Shown here: in pieces, positions 1 to 7,604 of the stretch
Layout: each line of letters opens with the position of its first letter
How positions within the stretch are numbered: position 1 is the first letter of the stretch
Origin: Rhodopseudomonas sp. B29
GTDB taxonomy: Bacteria > Pseudomonadota > Alphaproteobacteria > Rhizobiales > Xanthobacteraceae
Direction of reading: 5' to 3'
DNA length: 32,737 nucleotides
NCBI RefSeq assembly: GCF_000333455.1
Contig: NZ_BADD01000050.1
Location: 1-32,737, forward strand
Position numbers and translations under genes: made by a program
Notes under the pieces: model-generated
Seen by the model: only the letters and a program-made list of their open reading frames with translations
Told to the model about the DNA's origin: nothing
Database searches by the model: none

Positions 1-2570
1 AGCTTGACCTGCTGGGCGACCTTCTCCTGCGCCTCCTGGATAGCGCTACCGAGGTCACGCTCGCGCACCGAGAACTGATCGGGCAGGTAGCGCTCCTGGT
101 CCTCGCGATAGATGTAGGCGGCGCCGGAGACCAGTTGGATGTCGGCGACTTCGCTGAGCGGAATCTGGGTGATGCCGTTCGGCCCCTGAACGCCGATACG
201 CAGATTGTGGATCGCCTCGGCGCTCTTGCGATATTCTGGTGCGAGCCGGACGATGATCGGGAAATGCCGATCGCTGCCCGGCTCGTAGAGATCGCCGGCG
301 GAGTCGCCGCCAATGGCGACGCGGATCGTGGCGTTGATGTCGCCCGGCGACAGGCCGTAACGCGCCGCGCGGGCGCGATCGACGTCGATCTGAATCGTCG
401 GCTGGCCGAGCGAGGTGAACACCGCGAGGTCGGTGATGCCCTGCACGGTGGCGAGCGTCGCCTTGATCTTGTTGGCGGTGTCGGTCAGCGCCTGCAGATC
501 GTTGCCGTACAGCTTGATCGAGTTCTCGCCCTTCACGCCGGACACGGCTTCCGAGACGTTGTCCTGCAGATACTGCGAGAAGTTGAACTCGACGCCGGGG
601 AATTTGGCCTGAAGCTGCTTCAGCATCTGGGCGGTGAGTACGTCCTTGTCGTGGCTGCCCGGCCATTGCGAGACCGGCTTCAGCGGTGCAAAGAATTCGG
701 CGTTGAAGAAGCCGGCCGCATCGGTGCCGTCGTCGGGCCGGCCGTGCTGCGACACCACGGACTCGACCTCCGGGAAGCTGGCGATCAGCTTGCGCATCTG
801 GTTGACGTAGCCGTTGCCCTCGGTCAGCGAGATCGTCGGCGGCAGCGTGGCGCGGATCCACAGATTGCCTTCCTCGAGCTTGGGCAGGAATTCGAGGCCG
901 AGGAAGCGCGTCGCCACAATGGTCATGACGACGAGACCGGCGCCGCCGGCCAGCACCCAGCGGCGATTCTTCATCGCCCATGCCAGCCACGGCCGATACA
1001 GCCTGTGCAGCAGCCGCATCAGCAGCGTCTCGGTCTCGGCGACGTGCGACGGCAGGATGATGGCCGACAGTGCCGGCGTCACCGTGAAGGTCGCCAGCAG
1101 ACCGCCGGCCAGCGCGTACGCGTAGGTGCGCGCCATCGGGCCGAAGATGTTGCCCTCGACGCCCGAGAGCGTGAACAGCGGCAGGAACGCCGCGATGATG
1201 ATGGCGGCGGCGAAGAAGATCGAACGCGACACGTCGGCGGCGGCCGAGCGGATGCCGTGATTCTTCATGTCCATCCGCGTTTCGGGCGAGATCAGACTTT
1301 GCTCTTCGGGCGACAGCGGCGTGGTGTGAGACAGCCGTCGGAAGATCGCCTCGACCATGATCACGGTCGAATCGACGATCAGACCGAAGTCGATGGCACC
1401 GACCGACAGCAGGTTCGCCGACTCGCCGCGCAGCACCAGAATGATCACCGCGAAGAACAAGGCGAACGGAATCGTCGCGCCGACGATCAGCGCGCTGCGC
1501 AGATCGCCGAGGAACACCCACTGCAGGAACACGATCAGCAGGATGCCGACGACCATGTTGTGCAGCACGGTGTGGGTGGTGGTCTCGATCAGATCCTTGC
1601 GGTCGTAGACTCGCTCGATATGCACGCCGGGCGGCAGCACGCCGGAGGCGTTGATCTTGGCCACCGCCTCCTCGACCCGCGCGATGGTCGGCGAGCTCTG
1701 TTCGCCGCGGCGCATCAGCACGATGCCTTCGACGACGTCGTCGTCCTGGTTCATGCCGGCGATGCCGAGCCGCGGCTTTTCGCCGACGCTGACGCGGGCG
1801 ACGTCGCGCACCAGCACCGGATTGCCGCCGCTCTGCGCCACCATGGTGGAGGCGAGATCGTCGATCGAGCGGATCAGGCCGACGCCGCGCACCACCGCGG
1901 ATTGCGCGCCGATATCGACGGTGTTGCCGCCGACATTGATGTTGGCGTTGCTGATCGCCTGCAACAGCTGCGGCAGCGTCAGGCCATAGGCAATGAGCTT
2001 GTTGAAATCGACCTGGACTTCGTAGGTCTTGGTCTTGCCGCCCCAGCCGGTGACGTCGATCACGCCGGGCACGGCGCGGAAGCGGCGCTGCAGCACCCAG
2101 TCCTGCAGCGTCTTCAGATCGAGTACGCTGTAGCCGGGCGGCCCGACCAGGCGGTAGCGATATATTTCGCCGATCGGGCTGAGCGGCGAAATGCCGGGCT
2201 GCGCGCCGCCCGGCAGTGTCGGCAACTGCGACAGCCGGTTGAGCACCTGCTGCAACGCTTGCTCGTAGGTGTAGTCGAACGAGAACTGTAGTTTGACGTC
2301 GGACAGGCCGTACAGCGAGATCGTGCGGATAGTGTGCAGGTTCTTGATGCCGGAGAGCTGGGTCTCGATCGGAATGGTGATGTAGCGCTCGATCTCTTCG
2401 GCCGACAGGCCGGGGCTCTGCGTCACCACGTCGACCATCGGCGGCGTCGGATCGGGATAGGCCTCGATGTTGAGCTGATTGAAGGCGATCACGCCGCCGA
2501 CCAGGACCAGCACGAACATCGCCACCATCAGAAAGCGGCGTTCGACGGCGAGAGAGACGAGACGACCCAT
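1..2570 (-). CDS. czcA: Heavy-metal efflux RND permease, CzcA/CusA family (3' end cut by window)
   Basis: Inner-membrane proton-driven pump of the HME-RND family, working with a periplasmic adaptor to export metal cations. The frame is open from the ATG at 2570 to the window edge (856 codons of an expected roughly 1040). The start MGRLVSLAVERR is followed at once by the first membrane helix, and AAAGG lies about 11 nt upstream. The TM4 charged residues used for proton relay in CzcA (DFG, VD and VE positions) are all present as D394, D400 and E407, within IDFGLIVDSTVIMVE. The large periplasmic loop after TM1 carries the family GEIYRYRL stretch. The visible C-terminal part reads YREDQERYLPDQFSVRERD, typical of the second periplasmic domain. 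The adaptor gene lies 167 nt upstream on the same strand. The transported metal cannot be assigned from sequence alone (Co/Zn/Cd/Ni-type expected from D/D/E), so the symbol is by family, not by proven orthology. Confidence 0.9.
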   Translation of the reverse strand, partial: MGRLVSLAVERRFLMVAMFVLVLVGGVIAFNQLNIEAYPDPTPPMVDVVTQSPGLSAEEIERYITIPIETQLSGIKNLHTIRTISLYGLSDVKLQFSFDYTYEQALQQVLNRLSQLPTLPGGAQPGISPLSPIGEIYRYRLVGPPGYSVLDLKTLQDWVLQRRFRAVPGVIDVTGWGGKTKTYEVQVDFNKLIAYGLTLPQLLQAISNANINVGGNTVDIGAQSAVVRGVGLIRSIDDLASTMVAQSGGNPVLVRDVARVSVGEKPRLGIAGMNQDDDVVEGIVLMRRGEQSSPTIARVEEAVAKINASGVLPPGVHIERVYDRKDLIETTTHTVLHNMVVGILLIVFLQWVFLGDLRSALIVGATIPFALFFAVIILVLRGESANLLSVGAIDFGLIVDSTVIMVEAIFRRLSHTTPLSPEEQSLISPETRMDMKNHGIRSAAADVSRSIFFAAAIIIAAFLPLFTLSGVEGNIFGPMARTYAYALAGGLLATFTVTPALSAIILPSHVAETETLLMRLLHRLYRPWLAWAMKNRRWVLAGGAGLVVMTIVATRFLGLEFLPKLEEGNLWIRATLPPTISLTEGNGYVNQMRKLIASFPEVESVVSQHGRPDDGTDAAGFFNAEFFAPLKPVSQWPGSHDKDVLTAQMLKQLQAKFPGVEFNFSQYLQDNVSEAVSGVKGENSIKLYGNDLQALTDTANKIKATLATVQGITDLAVFTSLGQPTIQIDVDRARAARYGLSPGDINATIRVAIGGDSAGDLYEPGSDRHFPIIVRLAPEYRKSAEAIHNLRIGVQGPNGITQIPLSEVADIQLVSGAAYIYREDQERYLPDQFSVRERDLGSAIQEAQEKVAQQVK

Positions 2571-2737
2571 CCGGATCGGACCTTTCAGGCGGGCAGCGAC
2601 AGGCCAAGAGCGCCGGTCAGCCGGTGGTATCTGTCATCGCCCGGCGGCGTTCAACTGAACTCTGCGACAGGTCGAGCTTTTTCTTGGGGGGCGGGTCGAA
2701 GGAAGGAGGCCACGGCGAACGGAGCGACGCGTGCCGA

Positions 2738-4027
2738 TCAGCCGGTCGCGGCACGGTCGATGAACAGGCTGCCCTTGGTGACGACGCGCTCGCCCGGGCG
2801 CAGATTGCCGGTGACCTCGACCAGGTTGCCGGAGGTCATGCCGGGCTTGATGGTGCGCAGCTCGATGGTGTGGTCGTCGTCGTGGGCGACCCAGATGCGG
2901 ACCTGGTCGCCTTCGTAGATCAGCGCCTGGCGCGGCACGCCGACGGCAGGATGGTCGGGCGCGGCGAAGATCGTGACATTGGCGAACATTTCCGGCTTCA
3001 GCGCGCCGTCGGCATTGTCGATGGTGGCGCGCACCATCAGCCGCCGGCTGTTCGGATCGATCGCCGCCGACACGTAGTTGATGCGGCCCTTCAGCGTGCG
3101 GTCAGGCAGCGCCAGCACCTTGAAGCTCATCTCCTGGCCGACCGCCACCGACGACGCCTCGGTCTCGCGCACGAAGGCGGTGAGCCACACCGTCGACAGA
3201 TCGCCGATCACGAACACCGGATCGCTGGCGCCGGCGTTGACGTATTGGCCCGGGCCGATCTTGCGCTGCACGACCGTGCCGGCGATCGGGGCGTAGATCG
3301 TGGTCTGCGGATCAATCCGGCCCTTGTCCTGGAAGGTGGTGATGGCCTGATCGCTGAGCCCCAGAATCCGCAGCCGGTTGCGCGCGGCTTCCAGCGCCGT
3401 GGTCGCCGACTGCATGTCGTTCTGGGCGCTGATCAGCGTCGCGGACGCCTGCTGATAGTCCTTCAGCGGGATCGCCTTGCCGTCGAACAGATCGTGCGCG
3501 CGCTTGTCCTGGACCTGGGCGAGCTCGAGCTGCGACTTGGCCTTGTTGAGCGCGGTCGAGGCCGAGATGAAATCGTTCTGGGCCTGCACCGTGTCGGGGG
3601 CCTCGATCACGAACAGCGGCTGGCCCTGCGCGACGTGATCGCCGGGGCGCGCCAGCAGCTTGGTGACGCGGCCCGCATAGGGCGAGAACACCGGCGTCGC
3701 GCGATCTTCATCGATCGCGATCTTGCCTTCGGTGACGTGCTCGGCGCGGAAGCTGCAGTCCTTGACGGCTTCGATGGTGAGGCTCGACCACTCCGACGGG
3801 CTCGGCGTATAGCGATCAGACGTGCGGCGGGACTGACTGGAAATTTCGGTGGGGCGCTTCTTGCTGGCGCCCTGCATGTACTGATAACCGGCAAACGAGC
3901 CGCCGATCGCCACGCAAGCGGCCGCAATCAGCCATTTGCCGCTGCGTGAACCCAGTCCGTGGCGAACCCGTTCGAACATGCCCGACCGTCCTGCGGCTCC
4001 TGCCGCGTTGCCTCCCTGCAAGCTCAT
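2738..4027 (-). CDS. czcB: Efflux RND periplasmic adaptor subunit (CzcB-like membrane fusion protein)
   Basis: Membrane fusion protein that couples the RND permease to an outer-membrane channel. About 429 aa. An N-terminal basic region is followed by a membrane anchor at about 33-51 (KWLIAAACVAIGGSFAGY). Next come a lipoyl-like hairpin half (VFSPYAGRVTKLLARPGDHV), a long alpha-helical hairpin rich in Ala/Gln/Lys (about 150-235), the second lipoyl half (IYAPIAGTVVQRKIGPGQYV), and the beta-barrel and membrane-proximal domains ending GERVVTKGSLFIDRAATG. The start used is the ATG at 4027, with only AGG as a ribosome-site core. An internal ATG at 3979 is preceded by AGGACGG and could be the true start (413 aa). 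It is the first gene of a B-then-A pair. No CzcC-type outer-membrane factor is visible in the window, so that partner is encoded elsewhere or shared. Confidence 0.9.
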   Translation of the reverse strand: MSLQGGNAAGAAGRSGMFERVRHGLGSRSGKWLIAAACVAIGGSFAGYQYMQGASKKRPTEISSQSRRTSDRYTPSPSEWSSLTIEAVKDCSFRAEHVTEGKIAIDEDRATPVFSPYAGRVTKLLARPGDHVAQGQPLFVIEAPDTVQAQNDFISASTALNKAKSQLELAQVQDKRAHDLFDGKAIPLKDYQQASATLISAQNDMQSATTALEAARNRLRILGLSDQAITTFQDKGRIDPQTTIYAPIAGTVVQRKIGPGQYVNAGASDPVFVIGDLSTVWLTAFVRETEASSVAVGQEMSFKVLALPDRTLKGRINYVSAAIDPNSRRLMVRATIDNADGALKPEMFANVTIFAAPDHPAVGVPRQALIYEGDQVRIWVAHDDDHTIELRTIKPGMTSGNLVEVTGNLRPGERVVTKGSLFIDRAATG

Positions 4028-4086
4028 AGTGCCTGTTCTGTGGTGCAGACAAACTAAAAAGCCGGCTCGGACCGATTTGGTACGAA

Positions 4087-4111
4087 CTCCCGCATCGGCT
4101 GAACGCGGGAG
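4087..4111. other. Perfect 7-bp inverted repeat upstream of the metal-efflux adaptor
   Basis: CTCCCGC at 4087-4093 pairs with GCGGGAG at 4105-4111 across an 11-nt loop. It lies in the 227-bp gap between the CoA-transferase stop (4255) and the adaptor start (4027), about 60 nt upstream of the adaptor. It could be a regulator-binding dyad for the efflux genes or a weak transcription terminator for the upstream operon. It has no U-run on the minus strand, so the terminator reading is weak. Confidence 0.3.
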
Positions 4112-4254
4112 ACGATTATTTCCTGCAACCCCGGCCTATAGGGAACCGCACCTGAACGGCAGATTAACCGCCGTCGCTGCAGCGCGATGCCGATGCCATT
4201 AACCAATTCCACCACGCCCCCGGCGTTGTGCAGCGGCGAGTGTGCAACGCGGGA

Positions 4255-5652
4255 TCAGCCCCGCGCAGGCCACCGCGGCGCATCACTGCCGAGCGGCACC
4301 GCCGGGCGCGCCCAATAAGCAGGAGTCTGTGACAGGATTGTTGCGCTGCGCACCGCCGACAACATTCCGAAACCGGATTCCATCTCCGCGAGATAAGGCG
4401 CCGCGTCCTCGCGGCTGATCTCGGGAGCGGCCAGACCACGATCGAGCCGGCCCATCTCCCACAGCCATTTGCCGGTGCGGGCCAGCGACACCTGAACATG
4501 CCAGCTGCCGCCCTCGCGGGCCTGCCGCGCCTTGGCGATCATCGCGCCGAACGCCATCAGATAGCCGGTGGCGTGGTCGAGAATCTGCATCGGCAGTTCC
4601 TTCGGTCCGGTGACGCCGGCCGCCTGGCCTTCGGCGTGATTGAAGCCGGTGGCGCATTGCACCAGCGAATCGAAGCCTCGCCGCTCGGCCCATGGCCCCG
4701 TGCGGCCATAGGCCGACAGCGACACATAGACGATGCCCGGATTGATCGCGGCCGCCTCCTCCGGCGAGAAGCCGAGCGCCGCGAGCGAGCGCGGCCGATA
4801 GCCCTGGCTGAAGATATCGGCCTCAACGAGCAGCTCGCGCAGCGCGGCGTGGCCGTCTGGCGTCGTCAGGTCGGCGAAGCTCGACAGCTTGCCACGGCCG
4901 GTGTCGATCACCAGCCACGGGATCGACGGCAGCCTGGGACTTGATACCAGCATCACGTCGGCGCCGTGCGCCGCCAGCGTGCGGCCCGCGACCGGTCCGG
5001 CGATGACGCGCGACAGATCGAGCACGCGTAGGCCGCTCAGCGGCCGATCGCCGCCCGGCCACGGCTTCGGCGCCGCCTCGCCGATCTTGCTGATCTCGAC
5101 CAGCGGCAACTGATCCAGCGCTGCCGCCTGCGGCGACGCCTGCCACTCGTCGCGCGAACGCATCAGCGCCACCACGCCGCCGAGCGCGTAGGCTGCGGTC
5201 TCGAACGCCTCGCCGTCCCACTGCAGCAGCGCGGCCTGCACGGCCTCGCGCGTCGGCTCGCAGCTCAGCACGTTGCAGATCGCGTCGCGATGATGCGGGA
5301 AGTTGGTGTGAAGGCGAACGTAACGCCCGCCCTTCACCTGATACACGCCGGCCAGCGGATCCCAGGCAGGCGGCGGCGGTTCGTCATTCTTGCGCAAATA
5401 GCGCTCGGAGCGGCATTCGATCGCGGCGTGGCGCATGTCGACGCTGACGTCCTGCGGCTGGCCACTGCGCATTTTCCAGATCTCCGCCGCCACCAGACCA
5501 CTGGCCGCGATCGAGACTTGCGCGGCCGCATCGACGCGAAACGACGATGGCAGTTGCGGCTCGTCGCCGGTCAGCGTGACGCGCTCCAGCGCCGCCGGAT
5601 CGGCGCCGACGGAGGTCCAGAGATGGGTCAGAAGTTCGCGGGGAGTTTGCAT
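4255..5652 (-). CDS. CaiB/BaiF (class III) CoA-transferase family protein with N-terminal extension
   Basis: 465 aa from the ATG at 5652, which has GAGG 5 nt upstream. A TTG eight codons earlier is less likely. The C-terminal half is a recognisable family III CoA-transferase domain starting at about residue 205: GLRVLDLSRVIAGPVAGRTL, then LAALGFSPEEAAAINPGIVYVSLSAYG, then ILDHATGYLMAFGAM. In the last stretch D359 falls where the catalytic aspartate of formyl-CoA transferase lies. The first 200 residues are an extra region with a weaker match to the same family; it may be a degenerate second lobe. These enzymes move CoA between carboxylic acids. The substrate is unknown. It starts 25 nt after the stop of the intradiol dioxygenase, so the two are probably co-transcribed and may act on the same aromatic or ring-cleavage acid. 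Confidence 0.85.
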   Translation of the reverse strand: MQTPRELLTHLWTSVGADPAALERVTLTGDEPQLPSSFRVDAAAQVSIAASGLVAAEIWKMRSGQPQDVSVDMRHAAIECRSERYLRKNDEPPPPAWDPLAGVYQVKGGRYVRLHTNFPHHRDAICNVLSCEPTREAVQAALLQWDGEAFETAAYALGGVVALMRSRDEWQASPQAAALDQLPLVEISKIGEAAPKPWPGGDRPLSGLRVLDLSRVIAGPVAGRTLAAHGADVMLVSSPRLPSIPWLVIDTGRGKLSSFADLTTPDGHAALRELLVEADIFSQGYRPRSLAALGFSPEEAAAINPGIVYVSLSAYGRTGPWAERRGFDSLVQCATGFNHAEGQAAGVTGPKELPMQILDHATGYLMAFGAMIAKARQAREGGSWHVQVSLARTGKWLWEMGRLDRGLAAPEISREDAAPYLAEMESGFGMLSAVRSATILSQTPAYWARPAVPLGSDAPRWPARG

Positions 5653-5676
5653 GGAGCCTCGCTGCGGCAGCCGCAA

Positions 5677-6570
5677 TTACTTGATCGGAGGCATGGGCAG
5701 AATCGCCCGGCCCTCTTCCATGACATAGACCTGGTCGAGCGAATACCACGGCGCGGACACATCCGCTTCGCTCGGATGCTTGTCGTCGTGGCGGACGAAA
5801 TCCCCCAGCAGCGCCCGGGTGACGCCGAACTGCACGTCGTCCTCGATATGCGGATCGGCCGGATCGTAGATCTGCGAGATCAGAACCTTGAAGCCCTCCT
5901 TGACGATCAGCGCATGCAGATGCGCCGGCCGATACGGATGACGGTTCTGCGCGTTCAGCAATCGGCCGACGACCCCATTGGTCGGGATCGGGTAGCCGAT
6001 CATCATCACGGTGCGAAACCAGAAGTATCCGTCGCTGTCCGTGGTGAACTTGCCGCGCAGATTCATCTCGGCCTGATCGGGATCCTGATTTTCATACAGA
6101 CCGACCGGCGACGCGTGCCAGACATCGACCTCGGCGCCGGCGACCGGCTTGCCGCTGCGATCGACCACATGCCCGCGCACGAACAGCGCGGGCCCCGGCG
6201 TATCGGATCGCACGATGCTGCCGCCGTTGTCGACGCGCGGCGAATTCAGCCGCCAGAACGGGCCGAGCAGAGACTGCGACGTTTCCGTATTGCCGTTGTC
6301 GCCATTGTTGAGCAGGCACACCAGCGACGAGACGCCGAGCGAGCCGGCCATCAGCACGGTTTCGTTGTGCGTGTCGGTCGAGAGCTGACCCATCTCGTTG
6401 ATGATCTTCGCCGCCGCCCTGAATTCTGCCTCGGTCAGGCGGACGTCGCGAACGAAATCGTGCAGATGCCGGACCAGCGACACCATGATCTCGCGCAGCC
6501 GCGGATCGGTGGTCTGCTCCATCACAGCGAGTGCAGCCGCGGTGACGTCCTGGGGATTCTTGATGATCAC
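5677..6570 (-). CDS. Intradiol ring-cleavage dioxygenase (catechol/hydroxyquinol 1,2-dioxygenase type)
   Basis: 297 aa, non-heme Fe(III) enzyme that opens catecholic rings between the two hydroxyls using O2. It starts with GTG at 6570, with AAGGG about 9 nt upstream. The N-terminal helical dimerisation domain covers about 1-105, and the catalytic beta-sandwich follows. The four expected iron ligands are visible: Y159 (GLYEN), Y193 (IGYPIP), H217 and H219 (RPAHLH). Ligand spacing matches CatA. The motif order NLRGKF, DGYFWFRTV, YPIPTNGVVG resembles hydroxyquinol 1,2-dioxygenases more than classic CatA, but this is a judgement by eye. It is the first gene of an operon with the CoA-transferase-like gene. 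No muconate cycloisomerase or maleylacetate reductase is in the window, so the pathway continues elsewhere. Confidence 0.9.
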   Translation of the reverse strand: MIIKNPQDVTAAALAVMEQTTDPRLREIMVSLVRHLHDFVRDVRLTEAEFRAAAKIINEMGQLSTDTHNETVLMAGSLGVSSLVCLLNNGDNGNTETSQSLLGPFWRLNSPRVDNGGSIVRSDTPGPALFVRGHVVDRSGKPVAGAEVDVWHASPVGLYENQDPDQAEMNLRGKFTTDSDGYFWFRTVMMIGYPIPTNGVVGRLLNAQNRHPYRPAHLHALIVKEGFKVLISQIYDPADPHIEDDVQFGVTRALLGDFVRHDDKHPSEADVSAPWYSLDQVYVMEEGRAILPMPPIK

Positions 6571-7604
6571 GGGTTGTCCCTTGTTGGATGCCGGCGTGCG
6601 AACCGGATCGGCGATCCTCTCTAGAGCGTTGCACGGGTCAGGTCGAACAGGATTTTGGCGAGGCCGTCATGCTTCGTTTCAGCTTGCCCGAAGGGCCGGA
6701 CGTCGCTCCAGGCCGGCACGCCGCTATAGCCTCGCGGCGCGGCGCGCGCCCGAGCTTTTGCGAGAACCCTCCCCGAGGGGAGGCGGCGCGCCGTGCGGCG
6801 CAAACAGATAGCGTGTCGCGGACGAAACGCTCGCCGCAGCGAACGAACGACCGCGCGTCGCCTTGCGGCGCGCCACCGGCGGCGGTTTTGGGCGATCAGG
6901 TCCGTGCTTCCGGGGACGGGCACGATGCCTCCGCACCGCTTCATCCGGCGGGCTTTCCCCGCCTTCACCCGTCCCGCGTCCAGCGAACTAACAAGTCGCA
7001 GAGCCTCGTAGTAGGCCCGGACGGAGACCCGATGCCTCCCGGACGCGGGCTTGCGAGACCCGTCGCGCAGGACGCCGCGTCACTCCGGCTTCGCCAGCCG
7101 CGCTGACTCCACCGAAGTCGCCCGGCTGGCCACCCAGCCGACCGATCTGCCCCACACCAAGACGCCTCATGATGCGCCCCTCGTCGGACAGGACGGGGAG
7201 GAATATAGTCGGATTAGGATTTTTGTCAATACAGATGGTTGGAAGTTCTGAACCTAACTCAGCGGATACAGAAGACGCACGCCTTCCGCTTAAAGCCATA
7301 AGGGCAAGCTTCCGTGCCGGGCACCCTGCGCGTCCACGATACGTTAAGTCAAAAGTTAGCTGTGTGTTGAGAATCTATAGAAGCCGCGAATCGGCAGAAT
7401 CGCAACGCAAGCTAGAACCACAACGCTAAATTAGTGGACCATTGCTGTCCGTATCATCCCATCGAGATGAACTTCCCGACTAGAGGAGCTGGAAGCGATC
7501 GGTCTCGCGCCCCTTTCAGATTAGCTCGAAGTACGGTGTCGATCCAACTGGACGATGGCCATTCATATCGACCCTAATCGTACGACACCGCTCAACGCGT
7601 CGTC
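6571..7604. other. 1-kb gene-free stretch: GC-rich structured half, AT-richer half
   Basis: No open frame here looks like a protein. The frames that exist are Arg/Pro/Ala-rich low-complexity translations without a ribosome site or domain. From about 6640 to 7199 the DNA is very GC-rich and full of inverted repeats (annotated separately). At about 7200 composition changes sharply to AT-richer DNA, which continues into the low-GC operon that ends at 7605. In 7200-7604 I see no gene, no tRNA and no clear terminator. Confidence 0.6.
6640..7199. repeat. GC-rich inverted-repeat-dense element, probably a dispersed intergenic repeat
   Basis: Several perfect dyads can be read directly. CCTCCCC at 6768-6774 pairs with GGGGAGG at 6777-6783. 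GGGACGGG at 6913-6920 pairs with CCCGTCCC at 6968-6975. Nested inside the latter, GGCGGG at 6947-6952 pairs with CCCGCC at 6958-6963. An 8-bp direct repeat CCCGGACG occurs at 7016-7023 and 7038-7045. The stretch resembles (from memory, not searched) GC-rich intergenic sequences in Bradyrhizobium/Rhodopseudomonas genomes that generate spurious Arg-rich ORF calls. It may be a structured RNA or a mobile REP-like element. It borders the compositional switch at about 7200. Confidence 0.4.

Noticed and set aside
55-2607. Long minus-strand open frame of 850 codons, and a 718-codon plus-strand frame at 135-2291
   Set aside because: Both translate to Arg/Asp/His-rich low-complexity sequence; the true gene in this stretch is the RND permease in another minus-strand frame, which has clear membrane helices and family motifs.
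6588-7106. 172-codon plus-strand frame and overlapping minus-strand frames in the GC-rich gap
   Set aside because: Biased composition, no ribosome site, no domain, and the DNA is dominated by inverted repeats; it looks like the spurious ORFs produced by a dispersed repeat.
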